From Brevundimonas sp. PAMC22021 (lineage in GTDB: Bacteria; Pseudomonadota; Alphaproteobacteria; Caulobacterales; Caulobacteraceae), in assembly GCF_019443405.1 (NCBI RefSeq), contig NZ_CP080376.1:868001-932000 (forward strand): DNA of 64,000 bases, written 5' to 3'. This document shows positions 19,991-28,033 of this stretch, in pieces. Position 1 is the stretch's first letter. Each line of letters opens with the position of its first letter. A program made the translations under genes and the position numbers. Under the pieces are notes generated by a model. It did not search any database. It saw only the letters and a list, made by a program, of their open reading frames with translations, and was not told the origin of the DNA.

Positions 19991-20749
19991 TCAGCGCGCC
20001 TGCCAACCGCCATCGACGGTCAGGATGGCGCCCTGAACATAGTCGGAGGCCCGGCTGGCCAGGAACACCGCCGCACCGCCGAGGTCCGACGGATCGCCCC
20101 AGCGGCCGGCCGGGATGCGACCCAGGATCTCGGCCGAGCGGACCGGATCCTCGCGCAGTTGCGCCGTGTTGGCGGTGGCGAAGTAGCCCGGCGCGATGGC
20201 GTTGGCGCAGATGCCGTGCTTGGCCCACTCATTGGCCATCAGCTTGGTCACGCCCGCCACGCCCGACTTGGACGCGGTGTAGGACGGCACGCGAATGCCG
20301 CCCTGGAAGCTCAGCATCGAGGCGATGTTGATGATCTTGCCGCCTTCGCCCTGCTTCAGGAACTGGCGGGCGACCGCCTGGCTCATGAAGAACACGGTCT
20401 TCAGGTTGATGTTCATCACCAGGTCCCAGTCGGCTTCGGAGAAGTCGATGGCGTCCGCCCGACGGATCAGGCCGGCGTTGTTCACCAGGATGTCGATGCG
20501 GCCCAGGGCGGCCAACGCCTCCTGAACTACGCGCTCGACCGGCTCGATGGAGGTCAGGTCGGCTTGAACGCCCGCGGCGCGACGGCCCAAGGCCTGCACC
20601 TTCTCGATCGTCTCGTCGGAGTCCGACAGGGCGACCGAGACGATGTCGGCGCCGGCCTCGGCCAGAGCCAGGGCGATGCCCTGGCCCAGACCCGTGTTGC
20701 CGCCGGTGACCAGCGCGACCTTGCCGGTCAGGTCGAATGGATTGCTCAT
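19991..20749 (-). CDS. kduD: 2-dehydro-3-deoxy-D-gluconate 5-dehydrogenase
   Basis: 252 aa short-chain dehydrogenase with nucleotide-binding TGGNTGLGQG, structural NNAG and the catalytic Ser/Tyr/Lys (IASMLSF; YTASKSG). It acts after KduI, reducing 2,5-diketo-3-deoxygluconate to 2-keto-3-deoxygluconate from unsaturated pectin ends. FDLTGKVALVTGGNTGLGQ and the adjacent kduI support KduD over a generic reductase. Confidence 0.93.
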   Translation of the reverse strand: MSNPFDLTGKVALVTGGNTGLGQGIALALAEAGADIVSVALSDSDETIEKVQALGRRAAGVQADLTSIEPVERVVQEALAALGRIDILVNNAGLIRRADAIDFSEADWDLVMNINLKTVFFMSQAVARQFLKQGEGGKIINIASMLSFQGGIRVPSYTASKSGVAGVTKLMANEWAKHGICANAIAPGYFATANTAQLREDPVRSAEILGRIPAGRWGDPSDLGGAAVFLASRASDYVQGAILTVDGGWQAR

Positions 20750-20771
20750 GGTTTTCCTCCCCTTGCGCCGA

Positions 20772-21629
20772 TCACTTCAGCTGGCAGATGTCGAGCTTGT
20801 GCATGTCGGTGTAGTCGAGGTTCTCGCCGCCCATGCCCCAGATGAAGGTGTAGTTGGAGGTGCCCGAACCCATGTGGATGGACCACGGCGGACTGATCAC
20901 CGCCTCGCCGTCGGCGATGACGATGTGGCGCGCCTTGTCCGGCTCGCCCATGAAGTGGAACACCCGGTCGTTCTCGCCGAGGCCGAAATAGAGGTAGGCC
21001 TCCGAGCGGCGGTCGTGCAGGTGCGGCGGCATGGTGTTCCACACCGAGCCGGGCTTCAGCACCGTGACGCCCAGCAGCAACTGGCACGACTTCACCTTGG
21101 CCGGAACGATGTATTGATAGATCGTCCGCTCGTTGGAGGTTTCCAGCGCGCCCATTTCCAGCGGCACCGCCTCGTCGATCGAGATCTTGGCGAGTTCGTA
21201 GCGCGCGTGCGCCGGGGTCGCGATCAGGTAGAACTTCGCCGGGTTGGACGCATCCGCCGAGGCGAAGGTCACTTCGGTCGAGCCCATCGGCACATACAGA
21301 CCGTCGCGGAAGGCCAGCTCGATCGTCTCGCCATCGACCGTGATCGAACCCGCGCCGCCGATGTTGACCACGCCCAGCTCGCGAGCATGCAGGAACGGCT
21401 TGCCGGCCAATGACGCCGGCTCGGTGTGCGACGGCAGGCCCAAGGCGCCTTCGACCGGCATCGCGCCGCCGATAACCATCCGCTCGTTGTGCGAATAGTT
21501 CAGGCTGATCCGGCCCGGTGTGAACATGTCCTGGACCAGGTAACGGTCGCGCAGCTGCTGGTTGCTGGCGCCGTCCATCATGTCCGGATGGGTGGCCTGA
21601 TAGATCTTGTCGTACATCGGATCGTGCAT
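20772..21629 (-). CDS. kduI: 5-dehydro-4-deoxy-D-glucuronate isomerase
   Basis: 285 aa from ATG 21629 ([19 protein letters not shown]). This cupin-fold zinc enzyme isomerises 4-deoxy-5-ketouronate from unsaturated oligogalacturonides. The metal site is visible at [16 protein letters not shown] and near [20 protein letters not shown]. It is first in the kduI-kduD-kdgK operon, 22 bp ahead of kduD. A GACACCGGT operator candidate lies about 80 bp upstream. Confidence 0.95.
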   Translation of the reverse strand: MHDPMYDKIYQATHPDMMDGASNQQLRDRYLVQDMFTPGRISLNYSHNERMVIGGAMPVEGALGLPSHTEPASLAGKPFLHARELGVVNIGGAGSITVDGETIELAFRDGLYVPMGSTEVTFASADASNPAKFYLIATPAHARYELAKISIDEAVPLEMGALETSNERTIYQYIVPAKVKSCQLLLGVTVLKPGSVWNTMPPHLHDRRSEAYLYFGLGENDRVFHFMGEPDKARHIVIADGEAVISPPWSIHMGSGTSNYTFIWGMGGENLDYTDMHKLDICQLK

Positions 21630-21703
21630 CGTCGTCTCCCTGTATGCGTCCGTGGCGGACGTCATGGGCGGGGTCTTCCGCCCGACCTTCGGCCGCCTAG
21701 GTA

Positions 21704-21712
21704 ACCGGTGTC
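21704..21712 (-). promoter_or_regulatory. LacI-family operator candidate upstream of kduI
   Basis: The minus strand reads TGACACCGGTTACC, nearly identical to the copies at uxaC and the pectate lyase. It is 75-83 bp upstream of kduI and just past the 3' end of the regulator gene. Confidence 0.65.
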
Positions 21713-21741
21713 AGATTCTGTCGCAAGCCATCTTGAGCGCC

Positions 21742-22791
21742 TCACGAAAGCGGGATCGCCGACCGACGCTCCTCCAGCGACGGCCGGACTTCGGGTTGCT
21801 CCATCGTCGCGGGATCGACGCCCCGCATCGGGGCCAGCAGCTTCTCGGCCGCCATTCGCCCCATGTCCCGGATCGGCAGCCGCACAGAGGTCAGGTTCGG
21901 CCACACCCGCGCCGCCATGGGCAGGTCGTCGAAGCCCACCACCGACAGGTCACGTGGCAGCTCCAGCCCCAGGTCGCGCGCCGCCTGCATCACGCCGATG
22001 GCCATGTCGTCGTTCAGGGTGAAGATGGCGGTGGGCGGCTCCGGCAGGCTCAGCAGCGCGTGCCCGGCCTCGACGCCCGATTCGAAGGTATAGGCGCCCT
22101 CGACCTCCAGGTCGGGGTCCAGCGGGATGCCCCGCTCGGCCAGGGCGTCGCGGAAACCCTTGCCCCGCACCGCCGACGAACGGAACAACGAAGGGCCTCT
22201 CACCAGGCCGATTCGCCTGTGGCCCAGGTCCGCCAGGTGACAGGCCGCCTCGGCCGCGCCGATCCAGTCGTTGGTGATCACCATCGCCTCGGGCGCGTCC
22301 AGCGACACCGAGGCGATCCGGACGTAGGGGCAGTCCAGCTCGCGCAGCAGGTCGATGACCCGCTCGTCCTCGGACACCGACGGCGGCATGATGACGCCCC
22401 ACAGACGCTGGCGCTCCACGAAGTTGCGGATATCGGCCAGCAGGGTGTCCGACGCCCGGTTGCAGGGATGCACCACCAGCTCCAGCCCGGACCCGCGAAT
22501 GGCATCCAGCACCCCCTGCTGCATGTTCACCACATAGGTCGGGCTGGGATTGTCGTAGATCAGCCCGACCAGGAACGAGCGGCGAAAGGCGAGGCCTCGC
22601 GCCTGCGGATCGGGCGAAAAGCCCAGGTCGCGGATCACCGCCTGCACCCGTTCGCGCGTGTCTTCCTTGACGAAGGGCGACTGGTTGATGACCCGCGAGA
22701 CGGTCTTCTTGGAGACCTTCGCATCGCGCGCCACATCGTTGATCGTCGCCCGCTTTCCCGTCCTGGCGGGCTGCGGATCTTGCTCAGCCAA
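21742..22791 (-). CDS. LacI-family transcriptional regulator of the pectin/uronate locus
   Basis: 349 aa from a TTG at 22791, which has AGGGAG about 9 bases upstream and gives the normal LacI length. An ATG at 22869 would add 26 residues and run through the operators. The N-terminal helix-turn-helix is clear (ATINDVARDAKVSKKTVSRV), followed by the periplasmic-binding-protein-like effector domain (FLVGLIYDNPSPTYV; MVITNDWIGAAEA; GHRRIGLVRG; AIFTLNDDMAIGV; VVGFDDLPMA). It diverges from the hydratase-transporter operon across a region with two GACACCGGT cores. I infer autoregulation and local repression relieved by a uronate-derived sugar acid. Confidence 0.9.
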   Translation of the reverse strand: MAEQDPQPARTGKRATINDVARDAKVSKKTVSRVINQSPFVKEDTRERVQAVIRDLGFSPDPQARGLAFRRSFLVGLIYDNPSPTYVVNMQQGVLDAIRGSGLELVVHPCNRASDTLLADIRNFVERQRLWGVIMPPSVSEDERVIDLLRELDCPYVRIASVSLDAPEAMVITNDWIGAAEAACHLADLGHRRIGLVRGPSLFRSSAVRGKGFRDALAERGIPLDPDLEVEGAYTFESGVEAGHALLSLPEPPTAIFTLNDDMAIGVMQAARDLGLELPRDLSVVGFDDLPMAARVWPNLTSVRLPIRDMGRMAAEKLLAPMRGVDPATMEQPEVRPSLEERRSAIPLS

Positions 22792-22846
22792 GGCCGGCGT
22801 CTCCCTATTGTGGAACAAGGCATAGCTTGACCTGACGGATCGCGCC

Positions 22847-22855
22847 ACCGGTGTC
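22847..22855 (-). promoter_or_regulatory. LacI-family operator candidate 1 in the regulator/hydratase divergent region
   Basis: The minus strand reads CGACACCGGTGGC. It lies about 56 bp upstream of the regulator's TTG start, and its centre is 27 bp from the second copy. Confidence 0.6.
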
Positions 22856-22870
22856 GGATCAAACCGCATT

Positions 22871-22879
22871 GACACCGGT
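22871..22879 (+). promoter_or_regulatory. LacI-family operator candidate 2 in the regulator/hydratase divergent region
   Basis: Reads TGACACCGGTTTCC, identical over 14 bases to the pectate lyase copy. It is about 80 bp upstream of the hydratase ATG. Confidence 0.65.
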
Positions 22880-22958
22880 TTCCGCCGCCGCCCATTATCG
22901 CGGCCTGTTCTGTAGGGTTTGCTTCGATGATCCACCTGCACCTGGCGAGCGCGACGGC

Positions 22959-23777
22959 ATGAGCCTCGCCGACGTTTCCGTCGCCGACGATCGTCGGGCG
23001 ATCGCCGACCGATTCGTCGCCTGCCGCCTGAAGGCGCAGGGACTGTCCGATTATCCGGGCCAGGCCCCACGCAGCATGGAGGACGCCTACGCCATCCAGG
23101 CCGAAGCGATTCCGATGTATCCGGGCACGGTCGTCGGCTGGAAGGTTGGCGGCGTGCCGCCGGCGCAGCAGCCGACGCTGGGCGTTCATCGCCTGGCCGG
23201 CGCCATCTTCGACCGCAACGTCTGGACCGCAGCCTCGGGCGACACCGTCGATCTGCCGGCGATCGAGGGCGGCTTCGCGGCGGTAGAATCCGAGTTCATC
23301 GCTCGCATCGGCGCCGACGCCGATCCCGCTAAGACGGTCTGGACGATCGAACAGGCGGCCGCCCAGATCGACAAGATGTTTATCGGGGTGGAACTGGCCG
23401 GCAGCGCATTGTCGCCGATAAACGACCTGGGCTCGGCCGTGGTCGCCTCCGACTTCGGCAACAACGCCGGCCTGGTGGTCGGCCCAGAGGTCGAGAACTG
23501 GCGTGCGCGCCTGGACGACCTGCAGGTCGAGACCGTCATCAATGGTCAGAGCGTCGGCGTGGGCGGCTCGCCGTCGCTTGCGGGCGGAGCGCTGGAATCG
23601 GTGCGTTTCCTGCTGGAGCACTGCGCCCGCTGGGGTCGACCCCTGACGGCGGGAACGCTGGTGTCGACCGGCGCCGTCACCGGCGTCCACCGCGTGGTTG
23701 CGGGGGACAAGGCGTCCTGCATCTTCCGGGGCGTCGGCGAAATCCACTGCTCGGTCGTGAGGGCCGAAGCGGAGTAG
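22959..23777 (+). CDS. 2-keto-4-pentenoate hydratase-like (FAH superfamily) protein
   Basis: 272 aa from ATG 22959 (MSLADVSVADDRRAIADRF); the 36 codons upstream translate the operator region and are not convincing. It belongs to the MhpD/fumarylacetoacetate hydrolase superfamily, with YPGTVVGWKVGG, the acidic metal-site segment AAVESEFIARIG, FIGVELAGSAL, and GGALESVRFLLEHC near the end. Such enzymes hydrate or dehydrate 2-keto acids. No textbook pectin step needs it. Shared operators and the downstream transporter place it in the uronate regulon. A 2-keto-3-deoxy sugar acid dehydratase role, like that of FAH-fold XylX in Caulobacter, is possible but unproven. Confidence 0.85.
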   Translation: MSLADVSVADDRRAIADRFVACRLKAQGLSDYPGQAPRSMEDAYAIQAEAIPMYPGTVVGWKVGGVPPAQQPTLGVHRLAGAIFDRNVWTAASGDTVDLPAIEGGFAAVESEFIARIGADADPAKTVWTIEQAAAQIDKMFIGVELAGSALSPINDLGSAVVASDFGNNAGLVVGPEVENWRARLDDLQVETVINGQSVGVGGSPSLAGGALESVRFLLEHCARWGRPLTAGTLVSTGAVTGVHRVVAGDKASCIFRGVGEIHCSVVRAEAE

Positions 23778-23868
23778 CATCATCATCGGACGCGAACCCG
23801 TCCGCCGGTCAGGCGGAGCACAAGAAGACGGGACGCATCGAGGAAAGACAGGAACGGGGACTTCCAAA

Positions 23869-25155
23869 ATGACAGAGGCGACAAGCCCTCAGCCGATCCG
23901 GATCAAGGAACCGTCCGTCGGCAAATACCGATGGCTGGTGATGTGGCTGCTGTTCGCGGCCATGGTCATCAACTACGTCGACCGCCAGATGATCGGCTTC
24001 CTGAAGCCGACGCTCTCGGCCGAGTTCGGCTGGTCCGAGACCGACTATGCCGACATCGTCTTCTGGTTCCAGGCGTCCTATGCGGTGGCGTATCTGATCT
24101 GGGGCCGGTTGATGGATCGCATCGGCGCCCGCTGGGGCCTCGGCGTCGCCTTCGCCATCTGGCAGGTCGGCCACATTCTGCACGGGGCGGCGCGCGACCT
24201 GTCCCACTTCATGATGGCGCGCGTGGTGCTGGGCGTCGGCGAGGCCGGCGGCTTTCCAGGCGGCATCAAGGCCGTGGCCGAGTGGTTCCCCAAGAAGGAG
24301 CGCGCACTGGCGACAGGCCTGTTCAACGCAGGCACCAACATCGGCGCCATCGTCACGCCGCTGATCGTTCCGGCGCTGGTGCTCAGCTTCGGTTGGCAGA
24401 TGGCCTTTGTCATCACCGGCGTGCTGGGCCTCGTCTGGTTGCCGATCTGGCTGATCATCTACCGCCGCCCGCGCGAGCAGAAGCGGCTGTCGGCGACCGA
24501 ACTGGCCTATATCGAGCAGGACCCGGCCGATCCGGTCGAGAAGATCGGCTGGAAGAAGCTGCTGACGGTCAAGGAAACCTGGGCCTATGCGGCCGGCAAG
24601 TTCCTGATCGACCCGATCTGGTGGATGTTCCTGTTCTGGCTGCCGGATTTCCTGGGCAAGACCTATGGTCTGGACCTGAAGACCTTTGGTCCGCCCATCG
24701 TCGCCATCTATCTGCTGTCCGACGTCGGCTCGGTGGGCGGCGGCTGGCTGTCGTCGCGCATGATGCACCGGGGCGTCAGCCTGAACCGAGCGCGCAAGAT
24801 CACCATGCTGATCTGCGCCCTGTGCGCCGTGCCGGTGGCCTTCGCCGCCAGCGCCAGCAACCTGTGGGTCGCGGTCGGCATCATCGGCCTGGCGACGGCT
24901 GCGCACCAGGGCTTCTCGGCCAACCTCTACGCCTTCCCCGGCGACGTCTTCCCGCGCTCGGCCGTGGGCTCGGTGGTTGGAATCGGCGGCATGCTGGGCG
25001 GCATCGGCGGCATGGCGATGGCCAAATACGCAGGCTACGTGCTGGACCAGATCGGCACCTATACGCCGATCTTCATCGTGGCGGCCTCGGCCTATCTGAT
25101 CGCCCTGCTGGTCATCCACCTGATCTCGCCGCGCTACGAGCCGGCCAAGGTCTGA
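23869..25155 (+). CDS. exuT: MFS hexuronate transporter (ExuT type)
   Basis: 428 aa major facilitator with about twelve membrane helices. ExuT/anion-cation-symporter hallmarks are INYVDRQMIGFLKPTL in helix 1, YAVAYLIWGRLMDRIGARWG, the RVVLGVGEAGGFPGGIKAVAEWFPKKER stretch split across helix 4, and GLFNAGTNIGAIVTP. It would import galacturonate or glucuronate across the inner membrane by cation symport. It lies 91 bp after the hydratase, probably co-transcribed from the GACACCGGT-controlled promoter, and ends in a strong terminator. Confidence 0.9.
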   Translation: MTEATSPQPIRIKEPSVGKYRWLVMWLLFAAMVINYVDRQMIGFLKPTLSAEFGWSETDYADIVFWFQASYAVAYLIWGRLMDRIGARWGLGVAFAIWQVGHILHGAARDLSHFMMARVVLGVGEAGGFPGGIKAVAEWFPKKERALATGLFNAGTNIGAIVTPLIVPALVLSFGWQMAFVITGVLGLVWLPIWLIIYRRPREQKRLSATELAYIEQDPADPVEKIGWKKLLTVKETWAYAAGKFLIDPIWWMFLFWLPDFLGKTYGLDLKTFGPPIVAIYLLSDVGSVGGGWLSSRMMHRGVSLNRARKITMLICALCAVPVAFAASASNLWVAVGIIGLATAAHQGFSANLYAFPGDVFPRSAVGSVVGIGGMLGGIGGMAMAKYAGYVLDQIGTYTPIFIVAASAYLIALLVIHLISPRYEPAKV

Positions 25156-25167
25156 CGACCCGAGACA

Positions 25168-25199
25168 AAACGGCCGGACGAGCGATCGTCCGGCCGTTT
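25168..25199 (+). terminator. strong intrinsic terminator after exuT
   Basis: A perfect 14-bp stem (AAACGGCCGGACGA with TCGTCCGGCCGTTT) closes a GCGA tetraloop, with a short T-rich end. It separates exuT from the next gene, which starts 20 bp later. Confidence 0.85.
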
Positions 25200-25218
25200 C
25201 TTCGATGCGGAGGATCAC

Positions 25219-26196
25219 ATGGACATCGCGCGCCGCTCTCTGCTGGCCATGGCCGCCTTCGCTGGTGGGGCGGCCATGAGCACGCGGACCTCGGCCCAGT
25301 CCGCCGTCGCGCCTGCCGACCCGACCGAAACCCTCCGGCTGTGGCCGGGCCGGGCGCCGGGCGGGGAGGGCGTCAGCGTGACGGGCGTCGTCACCGAGCG
25401 ATCGACCGACCCCGCGTTTCACGACCGCTTCGCCCAGTACACCACCGATCCGCTGATGACGGTATTCCGACCGGAGCGGCCGAACGGTTCGGCCCTGCTG
25501 CTGATCCCCGGCGGCGGCTACCGCTGGTCGGTCGTGGACAAGGAAGGCTTTGACGTCGCCCGCGTCTTCGCCGCCTCGGGCACGACCTGTTTCGTGCTCC
25601 GCTATCGCCTGCCGGGCGACGGTTGGGCCGCCGGGGCCGATGCGCCGCTGCAGGATCCTCAGCGCGCCATCCGCCTGATCCGCAGCCGCTCCGCCGAGTT
25701 CGACCTTGATCCCAAGCGCATCGCCATCCTCGGCGCATCCGCCGGCGGGCATCTGGCGGGCCTGGCCAGCGCACGCACGGACGCGGTCTACGCCGATATC
25801 GACGCCGCCGACCACGCCTCGTTCCGGCCGGACCTCAGCATCCTGATGTATCCGGTCGCCACCATGGCTGACCCGTTCGTGCATGCCGGCTCGCGCGACT
25901 ACCTTCTGGGGTCGAGCCCCAGCCCGGAACGCATCGCCGCCTATTCGCTGGAGCGGATGGCTTGGCGGGGCGCCGCGCCCGTCTTCCTGGTGCACGCCAT
26001 CGACGATGCGTCCGTGCCGGTCGAGAACAGCCTGCAGCTGCTGTCCACGCTGAAGGCGCATCAGGTCCGCGCCGAGGCCCACCTGTTCCAGGAAGGCGGC
26101 CACGGCTTCGGGGTACGCCTGATCCAGGGCAGGCCCGCGGAGGCCTGGCCCGACCTGGTGCGAACCTGGGCGAAGCGGCTCGATTTCGCGCTCTAG
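25219..26196 (+). CDS. secreted alpha/beta-hydrolase, acetylesterase-like
   Basis: 325 aa with a twin-arginine-style leader (ARRSLLAMAAFAGGAAM). The catalytic triad is visible: Ser in LGASAGGHLAG, Asp in HAIDDASVPVENS, His in EGGHGFGVRL. LLIPGGGYRWSVVDKEG forms the oxyanion loop. This fits the acetyl-esterase/lipase-like group found in polysaccharide loci, so removal of acetyl groups from pectin fragments in the periplasm is a reasonable inference. An AGGATC ribosome site precedes the ATG. A strong terminator stands between it and exuT, so it may have its own promoter or depend on read-through. Confidence 0.85.
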   Translation: MDIARRSLLAMAAFAGGAAMSTRTSAQSAVAPADPTETLRLWPGRAPGGEGVSVTGVVTERSTDPAFHDRFAQYTTDPLMTVFRPERPNGSALLLIPGGGYRWSVVDKEGFDVARVFAASGTTCFVLRYRLPGDGWAAGADAPLQDPQRAIRLIRSRSAEFDLDPKRIAILGASAGGHLAGLASARTDAVYADIDAADHASFRPDLSILMYPVATMADPFVHAGSRDYLLGSSPSPERIAAYSLERMAWRGAAPVFLVHAIDDASVPVENSLQLLSTLKAHQVRAEAHLFQEGGHGFGVRLIQGRPAEAWPDLVRTWAKRLDFAL

Positions 26197-26251
26197 CGGG
26201 CCTGAGTCGCTCAAACGTCCGGTTGAATGCGCTGGGCCCGGCGCCGGCCGG

Positions 26252-27817
26252 TCACGTGCCCGGCTGGACGTAGGGAATGGCAGAGAAGAAGCGCCGCTCG
26301 TCGCCACGCGGGTCGTCCGCCATGGTCGAGCGGGCGTCGAACAGCATGGTCTGGCGGCGTTCGAGGTCATAGCGCTCCCACGTCGGCAATCCCGGGTGGT
26401 TCGGGTTGCCGTTGCGCGCGAGGGCGATGAAGGCGTCCGCCATCTGGTCCGCCACGCCTTGCGCGTCCGGCCCGTTGGTGCGCGAGCCCTGCGCCGCCAC
26501 ATTGTCGAACACCAGCGGGATGTCCGCCGTGTGAAAGGCGCCGCGCCGGCCGGACTCGATCGTGCCCGGATAGTTCAGCTGATAGACCCAGGCCGGCGCG
26601 CCCGATGCCGCGCGCGCCTCCGCCTCGATCACCGCGCCGCGCCATGAGCGCCCCGCCGTGGTCGCGGCGATCAGCACCTGGTCCGGGCTCCAGTCCGGGT
26701 GCATGCGACGATAGCCGGCGATCACCGCCTCCGGCGTGATGTCGATCCGCAGCTGCGACGGCGTCAGACGGGCGGGCAGGGTGTCCCATGTCAGGCCGGC
26801 GTTCTTCGGGTCGTTGCCGAGGAAGCCCAGCGTCTCCTCGCGCGTGTTGCCGATGATCATCGGAACGCCGCGCGATTGCGGCGCCGCGTCCGGATAGAAG
26901 GGATGCCGAGGCAGGCTGCGGAAATCCAGCACGGGTCCGAAATAAAGGCCGCTGGCCGCCAGGATCGGATCCGCCTCGCCCGCCGCTTCGAGCAGCCGCG
27001 CGGCCGGCATCTCCGCGGCCTCGTGCGCGCGCTCAGGCGTGAGGCCCAGGGCCTTCAGCCACACCTGCGCGCGGGTCGTGGCGTTGATCGGCCCCGACGC
27101 CGTGACCTGCTGCCCGCTCATGGTCGCCGCACTGTGGAACAGACCGGCCGCCTCGGGCATAGCCATCAGGGTCGCGATCTTGGCCCCGCCGCCCGACTGT
27201 CCGAACAGCATGACCCGGTTCGGATCGCCGCCGAACGCCGCGATATTGTCGCGCACCCAACGCAGCGCCAGAATCAGGTCCAGCTGGCCGGCGTTGCCGG
27301 AGTCTTCGAACCCTTCCGCCAGCCGCGCGAGATAGGCGTAACCGAAGACGTTCAGCCGGTGGTTCAGCGTCACCACCACCACATCGCCACGCCGCGCCAG
27401 CCGCGTTCCATCGTAGAGCGGGTCCGACCCCGACCCGCTCGAATAGGCGCCGCCGTGAACATAGACCATCACCGGCCGGCGCGCGGCGTCCGCGCCGGGC
27501 GTCCAGACGTTCAGGAACAGACAGTCCTCGGACTGATTCGCCTCCGAGCCGCGCTGAGGGCTGGCGGCCCCGTAATCGACCGCCCGAACGGGATCCCGCC
27601 ACGGCGCCGGCGGGGAAGGGGGCTGGAACCGCCGGCCCTCGGTCGAAGCGCCATAGCGCACCCCCCTGAACACGCTGACGCTGTCTTCGCGAAGACCGAT
27701 GACGGGACCAGATTTGGTCCGCACGGCCGGGGCGCGGGCGGCCGTCACGGCCGATGCGGGGCTGTAGAAGGTCGCCGCGGCGAGGCCGCTCATCAATGTG
27801 TCTCGACGCGTGATCAT
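26252..27817 (-). CDS. secreted type-B carboxylesterase family protein
   Basis: 521 aa from ATG 27817, with GGGGAG upstream. It has a Tat-like leader (MITRRDTLMSGLAAATF). Family features: KSGPVIGLREDSVSVFRGVRYG, SEDCLFLNVWTPG, the nucleophile elbow LFGQSGGGAKIATLM (Ser), WVRDNIAAFGGDPNRV, and FHTADIPLVFDN near the catalytic His. It is probably periplasmic. The promoter faces the TonB receptor across about 215 bp with one GACACCGGT copy, so it may belong to the pectin regulon, acting on ester-decorated fragments. The true substrate is unknown. Confidence 0.88.
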   Translation of the reverse strand: MITRRDTLMSGLAAATFYSPASAVTAARAPAVRTKSGPVIGLREDSVSVFRGVRYGASTEGRRFQPPSPPAPWRDPVRAVDYGAASPQRGSEANQSEDCLFLNVWTPGADAARRPVMVYVHGGAYSSGSGSDPLYDGTRLARRGDVVVVTLNHRLNVFGYAYLARLAEGFEDSGNAGQLDLILALRWVRDNIAAFGGDPNRVMLFGQSGGGAKIATLMAMPEAAGLFHSAATMSGQQVTASGPINATTRAQVWLKALGLTPERAHEAAEMPAARLLEAAGEADPILAASGLYFGPVLDFRSLPRHPFYPDAAPQSRGVPMIIGNTREETLGFLGNDPKNAGLTWDTLPARLTPSQLRIDITPEAVIAGYRRMHPDWSPDQVLIAATTAGRSWRGAVIEAEARAASGAPAWVYQLNYPGTIESGRRGAFHTADIPLVFDNVAAQGSRTNGPDAQGVADQMADAFIALARNGNPNHPGLPTWERYDLERRQTMLFDARSTMADDPRGDERRFFSAIPYVQPGT

Positions 27818-27922
27818 CTGACGGCTCCCCGGTGTTGCGCGCCCGCCATGGCTTGATGGCTGATTATCGAAGCCCGTTCGATCGGCTTGCCAGCCCCAGC
27901 GAACTATGCGCACCCTTCGTAT

Positions 27923-27931
27923 GACACCGGT
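27923..27931 (+). promoter_or_regulatory. LacI-family operator candidate between carboxylesterase and TonB receptor
   Basis: Reads TGACACCGGTGGC. It is about 103 bp upstream of the receptor start and about 106 bp upstream of the divergent carboxylesterase start, so it could serve either promoter or both. Confidence 0.55.
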
Positions 27932-28033
27932 GGCATCGGCTGGGCAAACCCTTTCCAGCATCGGCGTCGCCGCGATTGTCGGACACCTAAACGGAGGCTG
28001 GACCTCCGAACGGTCCATGGGAGGTTTTTATCA

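Noticed and set aside
23809..26502. Very long minus-strand open frame (897 codons) opposite exuT and the esterase gene
   Set aside because: It runs antisense to two well-recognised genes, is rich in Arg/Gly/His/Gln/Ala as expected of a GC-rich shadow frame, and has no family features.
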